A stretch of DNA of 64,000 bases, taken from contig NZ_QZWD01000015.1 in the NCBI RefSeq assembly GCF_003602005.1, positions 1 to 64,000 of the forward strand. The letters are read 5' to 3'. This DNA comes from Salinisphaera sp. Q1T1-3. GTDB taxonomy: Bacteria > Pseudomonadota > Gammaproteobacteria > Nevskiales > Salinisphaeraceae. The position numbers and the translations under genes are program-made. Below, one piece after another: positions 18,169 through 26,925 of this stretch. The notes beneath the pieces were generated by a model. It ran no database searches and was not told the DNA's origin. It saw nothing but the letters and a program-made list of their open reading frames with translations. Each line of letters opens with the position of its first letter. The stretch's first letter is position 1.

Positions 18169-18243
18169 CGTGCCGTGTGCCCGGTCGCTGGCACCCGGCT
18201 CAACCGGTCGCGGCATGATCGTGGGCGATCTGCCGATACGCTA

Positions 18244-18553
18244 GGGCCTGTGGGTGTTTCGTTCGGGCGCCTTTTCGTCGAGAGGCCGCCGTGTGTCCGG
18301 CAAGGCGCGAGTCGCCGTATCGTGGCGTGCCACGATCAAGGCTCGCAACGCCGCAGGGCGCCCATCGTCGATTTTTCATGGGCGGCCCCACCCGAAGGGA
18401 CAAGCGCCCAAAATCAAAAACACGACGGCAATCCAGCGTTGTAGCCCGCGGGTGCAGCATGGCTGCACGGCGCGCACTACGCCGCGTCTTGCCGCCCCAT
18501 CGTCAATTTCAGGGCGCGCTTGGCGCGGACGCGCACGCAACCTCAACACGCCC
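18244..18553. mobile_element. MITE-like repeat C1
   Basis: About 310 bp flanked by CTAG on both sides. It begins GGGCCTGTGGGTGTTTCGTT and ends AACCTCAACACGCCC, so the ends are imperfect inverted repeats. It is closely similar along its length to C2 at 58.0 kb, including an ATCGTGGCGTGCCACGAT palindrome. No start or ribosome site makes any of its short ORFs credible. It occupies most of the gap between uraA and the GntP gene. Confidence 0.8.
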
Positions 18554-18622
18554 TAGACTTTAGTGTGAAAAAGACTTCGTGCGGCGTTTGACGCGATACC
18601 TTGGGTGCGCTCGGTTTCTATG

Positions 18623-18635
18623 TTCAACATTTGAA
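18623..18635. promoter_or_regulatory. Candidate operator upstream of the GntP permease
   Basis: TTCAACATTTGAA is a 5-3-5 palindrome located 51 bp before the GntP start. Its position between element C1 and the ribosome site suits a repressor site, but the regulator is not known. Confidence 0.35.
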
Positions 18636-18685
18636 CGAAGCCGGTCGTCACCCGCCCCGCTTATCGCGTGCCCACGGAGGAGATC

Positions 18686-20074
18686 ATGCAAGAGGCCGCC
18701 CAAGCGACCCTGTCGACGCCCGTTCTATTACTCATAGCGGCCACGGCCATCGCAGCGCTACTGGTGCTCATCATCCGGCTGCGTCTGCATCCGTTCTTCG
18801 CGCTGGTGATCGTGAGCCTGTGCACGGCGCTGGGCACCGGGATACCGGTGCCCAGATTGTTGCCGACCCTGCTGGATGCCTTCGGCTCGACGCTTGGCAG
18901 CGTGGCGCTGTTGATCGGCTTCGGCGCGGTTCTCGGGCGTGTGGTGGCCGTGACCGGCGGGGCCCGGGTGCTGGCCGACACGCTGATTGCGCGCTTCGGA
19001 CGGGCGCGGGCGCCGCTCGGACTGGCCATCGCCTGTCTGTTGTTCGGTTTTCCGATTTTTCTGGATGCCGCCTTCGTCGTGATGCTGCCGATCATCTATT
19101 CGCTGGCCCGCGAACTGCGCGTCTCGCTGCTGGTGCTCGGCATGGCGGCCGCGGGCGCGTTCCTGGTCATGCATGCCCTGGTTCCGCCGCATCCCGGCCC
19201 GGTGGCGGCGGCGGTTTTTCTGAATGCGGATGTCGGGCTGGTCCTGCTCGTGGCACTGCTGGTCGGTCTGCCGACCTGGTACGTCATGGGCTATCGTCTG
19301 GCCCATTTCGTGTCCGCTCGCCAGCCGTTCCAGGAGGTGCCTGACCTGATGGGCGACGATCGCTCGGCTGCGGTGACCGACCCGCCGGCCTTTGCCGTCG
19401 TGCTGTTCGTGCTGTTGTTGCCGCTGGCGCTCATTTTCATGCATACCGGTCTGGCGACGCTGATCAAGACCGACGTGCTGTCCGAAAACAACACGCTGTT
19501 GCAGATCCTGTTGTTGGTCGGCGAAACCCCGATCGCGATGCTCATCAGCACCTGTGTGGCGATCTACCTGCTGCTGATGCGCGGCCAGGCGAGCGGCGGG
19601 CTCGAACGGGCCTCGAACGTGATCGACAATGCACTGTCGCCGGTCTGCAGCATCATTCTGATCACGGGCGCCGGTGGCATGTTCGGCGGCGTGCTCATCG
19701 CCAGCGGTATCGGCGATGCGCTGGCCGGCAGCCTCAAGGACGTTGGCCTGCCGTTATTGGTGGCGGCGTACGTGATCGCTGCGGCGTTGCGCATCGCTCA
19801 GGGCTCGGCGACCGTGGCCGGCACGACGGCGGCCAGCATCATGGCCGGCGCGGTCGCCGGTGCCGATATCGATGCCATCCAGACCGCGGCTATCGTCGTA
19901 GCCATCGGCGCCGGCGCAATCGGCTATTCCCACGTCAACGACTCCGGCTTCTGGCTGGTGTCGCGATTTCTTGGGGTGGACACGGCGACCATGCTCAAGA
20001 GCTGGACCGTCATTTCCACCGGCATATCCCTGATGGCCTTCGGACTGTGCTGGGGGCTGTACGTGCTGGCCTGA
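18686..20074 (+). CDS. GntP-family gluconate/hydroxyacid:H+ symporter
   Basis: Inner-membrane permease of 462 residues, about 12-14 spans, of the GntP family that imports gluconate, glycerate or related sugar acids. Recognisable stretches are LRLHPFFALVIVSLCTALGTGIP, IGFGAVLGRVVAVTGGA, HALVPPHPGPVAAA, TGAGGMFGGVLIASGIGDAL, and AAALRIAQGSATVAGTTAA near the C-terminus, plus SHVNDSGFWLVSRFLG. ATG 18686 has a near-perfect GGAGGAG five bases away and is preferred over 18668. No gluconate kinase is adjacent, so the substrate is uncertain. The stop is followed within 4 bp by a repeat composite. Confidence 0.92.
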   Translation: MQEAAQATLSTPVLLLIAATAIAALLVLIIRLRLHPFFALVIVSLCTALGTGIPVPRLLPTLLDAFGSTLGSVALLIGFGAVLGRVVAVTGGARVLADTLIARFGRARAPLGLAIACLLFGFPIFLDAAFVVMLPIIYSLARELRVSLLVLGMAAAGAFLVMHALVPPHPGPVAAAVFLNADVGLVLLVALLVGLPTWYVMGYRLAHFVSARQPFQEVPDLMGDDRSAAVTDPPAFAVVLFVLLLPLALIFMHTGLATLIKTDVLSENNTLLQILLLVGETPIAMLISTCVAIYLLLMRGQASGGLERASNVIDNALSPVCSIILITGAGGMFGGVLIASGIGDALAGSLKDVGLPLLVAAYVIAAALRIAQGSATVAGTTAASIMAGAVAGADIDAIQTAAIVVAIGAGAIGYSHVNDSGFWLVSRFLGVDTATMLKSWTVISTGISLMAFGLCWGLYVLA

Positions 20075-20078
20075 ACAA

Positions 20079-20275
20079 GGGCCTGTTATTAACCCGGCCT
20101 AAAAATAGATGATTTTTCGGGTTGATAACGCGCGTGTGCGCAAGCACGCGCGCCACGGCCAACGGCCGTGAAGCCATTGAAAATAAAAAGACGGACACGT
20201 GCCGGCGTTTATCTTTCGATGGCGTTGAAAACAGCTGACGTCGTCAGCTGTTTGGGTGCCGGATTAATAACACGT
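20079..20275. mobile_element. Hairpin-rich repeat B1 (left part of a composite)
   Basis: Starts GGGCCTGTTATTAACCCGGC and ends GCCGGATTAATAAC. It shares nearly its whole length with B2 at 51.1 kb. It contains four stems in a row: AAAAAT/ATTTTT (20101-20117), GCGCGTG/CACGCGC (20130-20151), CACGGCC/GGCCGTG (20154-20170) and ACAGCTGACG/CGTCAGCTGT (20231-20251). Its right end is fused to the left end of element A2, so no separate right terminus exists. It begins 4 bp after the GntP stop and could also affect the 3' end of that mRNA. Confidence 0.75.
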
Positions 20276-20525
20276 CGCACGTGACCGCGTTGCCGCCCCA
20301 AAACCGGCCAGGCAAGGCGCGCAGCACCGGCCCCGGTCATGCCAAGGTCAAGCCGTGCAATGCCGCATTGTCGGTTTTGGGGCGCCACCCGACGAGACGG
20401 CGGTCATTTTTTCGCAATCCGGCGTTGTCGTTCGCGACGCCAGAATGACGGCCGTACGCGCCCGATACCTTGGCTTGCAAAAAAATGAGCGTCGGCGCGA
20501 TGCACGCGGAAGTGTTAACAGGCCC
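20270..20525. mobile_element. MITE-like repeat A2 (right part of the composite)
   Basis: Begins AACACGTCGCACGTGACCGC, the A-type end lacking its first GGGCCTGTT because of fusion to B1. The block 20310-20370 is the reverse complement of the A1 core. The final sequence GAAGTGTTAACAGGCCC is an A-type terminus. Between 20391 and 20510 lies unshared sequence containing an inverted pair (CGGTCATTTTTTCGC / GCAAAAAAATGAGCG). No gene is supported. Confidence 0.65.
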
Positions 20526-20540
20526 AAGTCACATCAGGAC

Positions 20541-20574
20541 AAAAGAAAAGCCGCCGATGATGAATCGGCGGCTT
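20541..20574 (-). terminator. Rho-independent terminator of the aminotransferase gene
   Basis: On the minus strand AAGCCGCCGAT pairs with ATCGGCGGCTT across a 5-base loop and is followed by TTTTCTTTT-like sequence. It lies about 50 bp after the stop at 20623. Confidence 0.85.
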
Positions 20575-20622
20575 CGGGACCATGCAAAGCCGTGACGAGT
20601 CACGGCCGATGTGGCCTGATGA

Positions 20623-21813
20623 CTACTTCACGACCTGGGCGATCGCGTTGCAGACATATTCGATGTTGTCGGCGTTCAGGCCGGCCACGTTGGCGCGTCC
20701 GGAGCCGACCATGTAGATGCTGTGCTCGTCGCGCAGTCTTTCCACGTGTGCCTTGGTCAGGCCGGTGTAGGAGAACATGCCGCGCTGTTCCGCCACGTAG
20801 GCGAACCGGTCGGCAAGACCGTGCGGTTCGAGCCCGGCCACGAACTGCTTGCGCAGGTCGTTGATGCGGTTACGCATGACCTTGAGTTCGTCGCGCCACA
20901 TCTGATCGAGCTCGGGCGAGTTGAAGATGGTCGCGACGATCGCGCTGCCGTGGCCGGGTGGGTTGGAATAGTTCTCACGCGCAGTGATCGCCAGCTGCGA
21001 GCGGACGTTTTCCATCTGTTCGGTGTCTTTCGCCACGGCGATGAAGCAGCCGGTGCGCTCGCGATAGATCCCGAAGTTCTTGGAACAGGACTGGGTGATG
21101 AGGACTTCGTCCAGGTTCTCGGCGAGCAGGCGCGGGCCGTAGGCATCTTCGTCCAGCCCGTTGCCGAAGCCCTGATAGGCGAAATCGACGAGCGGGAGCA
21201 GTTCTCGTTCGCGCAGGACGTTGAGCACGTTCTGCCACTGGTCGCGCGACAGGTCGAAGCCGGTCGGGTTATGGCAGCAGGCGTGCAGCAGCACGACATC
21301 GCCCTTGGGGATGTTCTCCAGTGCGGCGAGCATGCCCGCGAAATCCAGCTGGTTCTGGTCATCGACGTAGGGGTAGCGCTTGATCTCGATACCGGCCGCG
21401 GAGAAGACACCGAGATGGTTCGGCCAGGTCGGCTCGGACAGCCAGATCGACTTGCCCGGGAGCTGTGATGCGATGAAGTCCGCGGCCAGACGCAGGGCGC
21501 CGGTGCCGCCGGGCGATTGGGTGGCACTGGCACGATCGGCGGCCAGCACCGGGCTGTTGGCGCCCAGCACCAGCTTGAGGACGTCTGCGCCGTATTCCGG
21601 GTCGCCGTGCGAGCCGATATACGATTTGGTCTGTTCGTCGTCGATGAGCTGTTTCTCGGCCGCCTTGACGGCCCGCATGATCGGCGTCACGCCGCTTTCG
21701 TCTCGGTAGACGCCAACGCCCAGATCCACCTTGTTCGGATTCGGGTCGTCCTTGAACTGCTGGATCAGGCCGAGGATGGCGTCGCCGGGAACTCGCTCAA
21801 TCGGTTCGAACAT
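20623..21813 (-). CDS. aspC: Aspartate/aromatic amino acid aminotransferase, class I
   Basis: PLP enzyme of 396 residues, the exact size of AspC/TyrB. It transfers amino groups between aspartate or aromatic amino acids and 2-oxoglutarate. Visible family features: PGDAILGLIQQFKDDPNPNKVDLGVGVYRDE at the N-terminus, LHACCHNPTG (PLP-contacting Asn), VDFAYQGFG (Asp/Tyr), the Schiff-base Lys245 in QSCSKNFGIYRER and the substrate Arg near GSGRANVAGL. Whether it prefers aspartate or aromatic substrates cannot be told. Monocistronic, divergent from the helicase gene. Confidence 0.93.
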   Translation of the reverse strand: MFEPIERVPGDAILGLIQQFKDDPNPNKVDLGVGVYRDESGVTPIMRAVKAAEKQLIDDEQTKSYIGSHGDPEYGADVLKLVLGANSPVLAADRASATQSPGGTGALRLAADFIASQLPGKSIWLSEPTWPNHLGVFSAAGIEIKRYPYVDDQNQLDFAGMLAALENIPKGDVVLLHACCHNPTGFDLSRDQWQNVLNVLRERELLPLVDFAYQGFGNGLDEDAYGPRLLAENLDEVLITQSCSKNFGIYRERTGCFIAVAKDTEQMENVRSQLAITARENYSNPPGHGSAIVATIFNSPELDQMWRDELKVMRNRINDLRKQFVAGLEPHGLADRFAYVAEQRGMFSYTGLTKAHVERLRDEHSIYMVGSGRANVAGLNADNIEYVCNAIAQVVK

Positions 21814-22043
21814 GGATATCGCCTTGTCGCATGAAGGGCAGCGTATCTGCCCGGTTCGGTCAAAACATCCCCATGTTAACCGCTTGCCGGGATCGTTGCC
21901 GACGGCCGGCGCCGACGCGGCGCCCTTGAAGAGGTCACCGGGTCGGGCCGTCGCGCCGGTGACGAGGATGATCGCCTCGGGTAAGGCGAGCGGAGGCGCC
22001 GGTGGGTCACGATCTGACCCACCACGCGTGACACGTTAGCGTC

Positions 22044-24173
22044 ATGAGTGCAGAGATATCAGTTCTGCCGTCACCGCGTGCGCCCGCTGTCGAGGCGCCG
22101 CATCTGGACGGCCTGAATGCCGCGCAGCGCGAGGCGGCCGCCTTCGGGCTGGTCGCGCCACACGGCTGGGATGCGGACCCGTTGCTCATTCTGGCCGGGG
22201 CGGGCAGTGGCAAGACACAGACGTTGAGTCATCGCGCGGCCCATCTGGTGCTGGCCGGGGTCGATCCGCGCCGCATTCTGTTGCTGACATTCTCTCGGCG
22301 TGCGGCCGGGGAGATGACGCGTCGTGCGCATGCCATCTGTGCTGCGGCAATGCGCACGTCGCATCGCCGCGCCCCGGCGGTGCGGCTGCCTTGGGCCGGT
22401 ACCTTTCACGCGATCGGCGCCCGGCTGCTGCGTGAGTACGCGCCCCGTCTCGGGCTGGAGCCGGCCTTCTCGATCCTCGATCGCGGCGATGCCGGCGACC
22501 TCATGGATGTGGCGCGTCACGATGCCGGGCTGGCGGCCCGCGCCAAGCGATTCCCCCGCAAGGACACGTGTCTGGCGATCTATTCAGCCACGATCAACCA
22601 GCAGGCTCGGCTGGTCGATGTCCTGGCGAACCGGTTCCCGTGGTGTGTCGATCATCACGATGATCTCAAGCGCCTGTTCGCCGATTACACAATGCGCAAG
22701 CATGATCGGGCGACCCTGGATTACGACGATCTGCTGCTGTACTGGTCGCAGGTCATGCAGGTTCCGGCTCTGGCCGCCGAGATCGGGGGGCGGTTCGATC
22801 ATGTCCTGATCGACGAGTACCAGGATACGAACAATCTGCAAGCGGGGCTGATTGCTGCGATGAAACCCGATGGACGCGGAGTGACGGCCGTCGGTGACGA
22901 TGCCCAGGCCATTTACGGGTTCCGCGGGGCCACCGTCGAGCACATCCTGGATTTCGGGCAGCGCTTCTGCGGCACACACACTGTGACGCTGTCGCAGAAC
23001 TATCGTTCGACACAGGCGATTCTGGATGCTGCCAACACGCTGATGGACGACGCGTCGCGCGCCTATGCCAAGCGGCTGTTCTCCGAACGCGGTGCCGGCT
23101 GTCGGCCGCGCCATGTCACGGTTCTCGACAGTACCGCCGAGGCCGGCTATGTCGCCGACGCGGTGCTGGCTCGACGCGAGACGGGGGTGGCGCTCAGGCA
23201 GCAGGCGGTGCTGTTTCGCAACGGGCATCACGCCAATGAGCTGGAGATCGAGCTCATCCGGCGCGACGTACCGTTTCGCAAGTACGGTGGTCTGAAATTC
23301 CTGGAGGCCGCACACGTCAAGGATTTCCTGGCGCTCGTGCGCTGGGCCGACAATCCGCGACACGAGATCGCCGCCTGGCGCGCGATGCAGCTCGTGCCGG
23401 GTGTCGGGCCGGGCACGGCCCGTCAGGCCATGGACGCGCTGGCGGCCGCCAACGACCGGCTCACCGCGCTGGCGGCATTCCGCCCGCCGCGCGCCGATCG
23501 CGAAGCCTGGCGTGGCCTGATCGATATCGTGGCCCGCCTGGCCGCGCGCCCGACGGCCTGGCCGGTCGCGCTCGCGCCGGCGGCGACGTGGATCAAGGCC
23601 GCGGTCGCGGATCGTTACGAGGCGCCGACCACGGCGCGCGAGGCCGATATCGACGATCTCGTGCGCATCGCCGGCCGCTACGGCGATGCGCCGTCGTTTC
23701 TGACCGAGCTGACGCTTGATCCGCCGCAGGCCACCGGCGATCACAACGACGATGCGTTGCTCGACGAGGATTATCTCGTGTTGTCGACCGTCCACAGCGC
23801 CAAGGGCCAGGAATGGGATTCGGTGCACGTGCTGCATGTGGCCGACGGGACGTTTCCCAGCGAATTCGCGACCCGGACCGAGGCCGGGCTGGCGGAGGAG
23901 CGGCGTCTGCTCTATGTCGCCATGACGCGGGCGAAGAACGAGCTCGCACTCATCTCGCCGCTGCGTTATTACGTGCCGGAGCAGCCCCGTTACGGCGATC
24001 GCCATGTCTACGGTGCGGCGAGCCGTTTTCTCACGCCCGGCGTGCTGGCGTGTTTCGAGCCGGTCGTGGCCGGCGACATCACGCCGGCCACGCCACAGGC
24101 GAGGCCCGCACTGGGCGGCAGGCCAGCGGCCACACATGATCTGGCCGCGAGCGTGCGCGCTCTTTGGGACTGA
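22044..24173 (+). CDS. UvrD/Rep-type superfamily 1A DNA helicase
   Basis: ATP-dependent 3'-5' DNA helicase of 709 residues. Motifs: Q-like LNAAQREAA, Walker A AGAGSGKT (residues 51-58), Ia TFSRRAAGEM, Walker B IDEYQDTN, III VGDDAQAIYGFRGA, IV LSQNYRST, V STVHSAKGQEWDSVHVLHVADG and VI EERRLLYVAMTRAK. It resembles the short UvrD-like helicases found beside UvrD/Rep in many proteobacteria, rather than UvrD itself, since the C-terminal Tudor-like extension is absent. ATG 22044 fits; a GTG/other start is not needed. Probably involved in repair or restart of replication forks. Confidence 0.92.
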   Translation: MSAEISVLPSPRAPAVEAPHLDGLNAAQREAAAFGLVAPHGWDADPLLILAGAGSGKTQTLSHRAAHLVLAGVDPRRILLLTFSRRAAGEMTRRAHAICAAAMRTSHRRAPAVRLPWAGTFHAIGARLLREYAPRLGLEPAFSILDRGDAGDLMDVARHDAGLAARAKRFPRKDTCLAIYSATINQQARLVDVLANRFPWCVDHHDDLKRLFADYTMRKHDRATLDYDDLLLYWSQVMQVPALAAEIGGRFDHVLIDEYQDTNNLQAGLIAAMKPDGRGVTAVGDDAQAIYGFRGATVEHILDFGQRFCGTHTVTLSQNYRSTQAILDAANTLMDDASRAYAKRLFSERGAGCRPRHVTVLDSTAEAGYVADAVLARRETGVALRQQAVLFRNGHHANELEIELIRRDVPFRKYGGLKFLEAAHVKDFLALVRWADNPRHEIAAWRAMQLVPGVGPGTARQAMDALAAANDRLTALAAFRPPRADREAWRGLIDIVARLAARPTAWPVALAPAATWIKAAVADRYEAPTTAREADIDDLVRIAGRYGDAPSFLTELTLDPPQATGDHNDDALLDEDYLVLSTVHSAKGQEWDSVHVLHVADGTFPSEFATRTEAGLAEERRLLYVAMTRAKNELALISPLRYYVPEQPRYGDRHVYGAASRFLTPGVLACFEPVVAGDITPATPQARPALGGRPAATHDLAASVRALWD

Positions 24174-24237
24174 TCGGGGCTTGCCGGGTCGGGCTGCGGC
24201 GTCGACACTGACGGCCTTCGTTTCCGTGTGTCATCCC

Positions 24238-25047
24238 ATGCTCGATCATCCCGTTCGCCTGGCGGTCTTCGATATCGACGGTACATTGCTCGGTCCGGGC
24301 TATCCGCTCGGCCGGCCGCAGATCCAGGCGCTGGCCCGGCTGCACGAGGCCGGCATCACGCTCGCGCTGGCCAGCTCGCGCCAGCGTGCCTCGTTGCTCG
24401 ATCTGGCCGAGGCGATCGGCCTGCCGCTCTATCTCGTGTCCTACAACGGTCCGCTGGTCAATGCGCCGGACGGGACACGCATCTCGGCCACGGATATCGC
24501 GCTGCCGGCGGGGCTGGGTAGCGCCCTGGCTGATTTCGTCGACGCCGGCGGTTGTGTCCATTGTTATACCGTCGACGACTGGCAGGCCTTCGGCCCGGAC
24601 TGGCGCATCGACAACGAGGCCGCCGGGCGTCATGCCGTGCCGAGCCGGCGGGCGGCCTCGCTCACACCGGCCACGCTGCCGCCGCGGGCGCTCAAGATCC
24701 TGTGCGATGGCGATCTGCCGGCGCTTGCCGCCGTCCGGGCCGCGGTGGCGGCCGAGCCAGGGCTGGTCATGAACTGGTCGGGCAGCGAATGCCACGACAT
24801 CCACGCGCGGCATGCGAGCAAGGGCGACGGGTTGCGCCAGCTCTGTCGACATCTGTCGATCGATACAGGGCATACGATCGCCTTCGGCGATGCCGACTCG
24901 GACATCAGTATGCTGTCGACGGCCGGCACCGGCTTTGCCATGGGAGCGGCCAACGCCCGGGTGACGGCGGCGGCCGATCGCCGTCTCGGCGCCCCGGGCT
25001 CGGGCGAGCTGGAAGCCTTGCTGGCCGAGATCGCCGCGACCGTTTGA
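24238..25047 (+). CDS. HAD-superfamily Cof-type phosphatase
   Basis: A 269-residue phosphatase of the IIB/Cof group. Motif I is FDIDGTLL with two Asp, motif II is in LALASSR, the Lys of motif III is in the SKGDGLRQL segment, and motif IV is AFGDADSDISM. The cap region between motifs II and III is Cof-like. Such enzymes hydrolyse sugar phosphates, FMN or PLP; the substrate is unknown. It begins 64 bp after the helicase, on the same strand. Start ATG 24238 gives a normal length; the longer frame overlaps the helicase. Confidence 0.88.
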   Translation: MLDHPVRLAVFDIDGTLLGPGYPLGRPQIQALARLHEAGITLALASSRQRASLLDLAEAIGLPLYLVSYNGPLVNAPDGTRISATDIALPAGLGSALADFVDAGGCVHCYTVDDWQAFGPDWRIDNEAAGRHAVPSRRAASLTPATLPPRALKILCDGDLPALAAVRAAVAAEPGLVMNWSGSECHDIHARHASKGDGLRQLCRHLSIDTGHTIAFGDADSDISMLSTAGTGFAMGAANARVTAAADRRLGAPGSGELEALLAEIAATV

Positions 25048-25249
25048 ATGGCACCGGGCAACGGGCACCCGGCGACATCTGTCATGTGCACTTTCACGGC
25101 CCATCGGCTCGTTTTTCGATTATCGTGGGATCGCAATCCGCGATCGGGCGCCGCAGGGCACGATCGGGGCCAAAAAGACGGTAGAAAAACACGGTAGCGT
25201 CCGGCCGGGCCCGGCAGGGCGGTGGCCAAGAACACGCACGGGAGGACAC

Positions 25250-25564
25250 ATGTCGCGCGTCTGGATCATCTTCTTGCTGTTGCTGGCGATCGAGATACTG
25301 ATCTTCGGGTATCTGCTCAACGCCCTGTATGCGATCTTTCGCAAGGCGCCGCCCGAGCGCCGGGCCGCCCGGTTCCGTCAGGCCGCGACCAACCACGAGT
25401 TGTATCTGGCGTTGCTCAAGGGCAAAAAGGACGCGTTCGCCTCGATCCTGGCCCCGGTGGATGATCAGACGTTTGCCGATGTTCGAAAGATCGCGATCAT
25501 CTTCGTGATGATCATCGTCTTCGACGTGATCTACGATCTCATCCACGCCTTTTACGGCCTGTAG
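25250..25564 (+). CDS. Small two-helix membrane protein, function unknown
   Basis: A 104-residue product with GGAGGACAC just ahead of ATG 25250. Two membrane helices are visible, residues 3-29 (VWIIFLLLLAIEILIFGYLL) and about 79-100 (IAIIFVMIIVFDVIYDLIHA), separated by a basic, Arg/Lys-rich cytosolic loop (RKAPPERRAARFRQ). It does not match a family I can name. It is convergent with the deaminase gene with only 17 bp between the stops. Confidence 0.65.
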   Translation: MSRVWIIFLLLLAIEILIFGYLLNALYAIFRKAPPERRAARFRQAATNHELYLALLKGKKDAFASILAPVDDQTFADVRKIAIIFVMIIVFDVIYDLIHAFYGL

Positions 25565-25581
25565 GCGCCGCCGATTCGTGG

Positions 25582-26025
25582 TCAGCGGCCGATGTCCTCG
25601 AACCAGAGGCGCGGCTCGTCACGCATGAATTCGGTCATCGCCTGACGACAGTCGGCATCGTCGAGGACCGTCAATGACACGCCGCGGGCGGTCAGATGGG
25701 CCTCGTCGCCCATGAACGACGTGTTCTCGCCGATCACCACGCGCGGGATGCCGTAGAGCAGAATCGCGCCGGCACACATCGGGCAGGGCGAAAGTGTGGT
25801 GTAGAGCGTGACATCGTCGTACCAGGCGCCCGGCCGACGGCCCAGCGTTTCCAGGGCGTCCATCTCGGCGTGCAGCACCGCGCTGTCCTGTTGCACGCGC
25901 CGGTTGCGGCCGGTGGCCACGATCTCGTTGTCGCGTACCAGCACGCAGCCGATGGGAATGCCGCCTTCCGCGCGGCCAAGACGGGCCTGCTCCAGAGCGG
26001 CGTGCATGAAATGGGCATGATTCAT
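25582..26025 (-). CDS. Cytosine deaminase of the yeast FCY1 type
   Basis: A 147-residue zinc deaminase. Zinc ligands and catalytic acid are His52 and Glu54 in LHAEMDAL and Cys81/Cys84 in SPCPMCAGA. Beyond the general CMP/dCMP deaminase fold, the C-terminal half (YGIPRVVIGENTSF, then LTVLDDADC and a terminal WFEDIGR) resembles fungal cytosine deaminase more than TadA, which would lack that tail. The activity would turn cytosine to uracil, feeding uracil phosphoribosyltransferase (upp, 9 kb away). Guanine deaminase or another nucleoside deaminase activity cannot be ruled out. Confidence 0.8.
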   Translation of the reverse strand: MNHAHFMHAALEQARLGRAEGGIPIGCVLVRDNEIVATGRNRRVQQDSAVLHAEMDALETLGRRPGAWYDDVTLYTTLSPCPMCAGAILLYGIPRVVIGENTSFMGDEAHLTARGVSLTVLDDADCRQAMTEFMRDEPRLWFEDIGR

Positions 26026-26307
26026 GAGGCGTACTCGTGACGGGATGCCCGCGCAGTCTATCGCCTGTTACGGATCGCGCCGAGTGCCGCAGGCCACAAA
26101 TCAGGCGCGCCATGCGCCACGCGCCATCGGGCGATCGGCGCTCTGGCACAGGCGCGGGCGCGTACCAGGCCCTTCCCGGCCCGGGCGGGGGACACGGCCG
26201 GAAGCCGCGCGCCATCGGCGGGGTGGCGCGCGTGCGGGGATGACCGGATAGCGTCTGGGCCGAATGCACGATACAAAAGTCCATCGACCGGCCGAGAGAG
26301 CACTGCC

Positions 26308-26925
26308 ATGGCTCGCGACCCACTCCAGACGTATCGCAACAAGCGTCGTGCCGAGGCCACGCCGGAGCCTGCCGGCGACGAGGCGCCGCGCAACGACGAG
26401 GCAGCGGCGCCGATCTTCGTCATCCAGAAGCACGATGCCTCGTCGCAGCACTATGACTTTCGTCTGGAGATCGACGGCGTGCTCAAATCCTGGGCGGTGC
26501 CGAAGGGGCCGTCGACCGATCCACGCGACAAGCAGCTCGCCATCGAGACCGAGGATCATCCGCTGGACTACGCGGATTTCGAAGGCGTCATCCCGGATGC
26601 CGAATATGGCGGCGGCACCGTCATGGTCTGGGACATCGGGCCGTTCGACAACGCCCGGGGCGCCGATGACAATGGGCGGGTGAAATCGCTGGCCGAGGCC
26701 TGGGCCGACGGACATCTCACCGTACGTCTGCACGGCACGAAACTGACCGGCGGCTACGCGTTGACGCATTTCCGTACGGAAGGCGACAAACGGCAGTGGC
26801 TGCTGGTCAAGATGGACGACGATGCGGCCGATGCCCGTCGCAACCCGGTTTCCACGGCGGATGCCTCGGTCCTGACGGGGCGTTCCACGCAGCAGATCGC
26901 GGACGAGGAGGGCGATCAACCGTGA
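26308..26925 (+). CDS. LigD-type 3'-phosphoesterase domain protein
   Basis: Stand-alone form (205 residues) of the nuclease/phosphatase domain normally at one end of the bacterial NHEJ protein LigD. It has QKHDASSQHYDFRLE (metal-binding His and Asp), VLKSWAVPKGPS, EDHPLDYADFEG with the third His, PDAEYGGGTVMVWD, and KGDKRQWLLVK-like GDKRQWLLVK. The domain trims 3' ends before ligation. Its stop overlaps the start of the ligase gene (GTGA), so both are one operon. No ku gene is present in the window. Confidence 0.9.
   Translation: MARDPLQTYRNKRRAEATPEPAGDEAPRNDEAAAPIFVIQKHDASSQHYDFRLEIDGVLKSWAVPKGPSTDPRDKQLAIETEDHPLDYADFEGVIPDAEYGGGTVMVWDIGPFDNARGADDNGRVKSLAEAWADGHLTVRLHGTKLTGGYALTHFRTEGDKRQWLLVKMDDDAADARRNPVSTADASVLTGRSTQQIADEEGDQP

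Noticed and set aside
18254-18563. Short ORFs inside repeats C1, C2 and B1/B2
   Set aside because: They differ in frame and length between copies and lack ribosome sites, so the repeats look non-coding.
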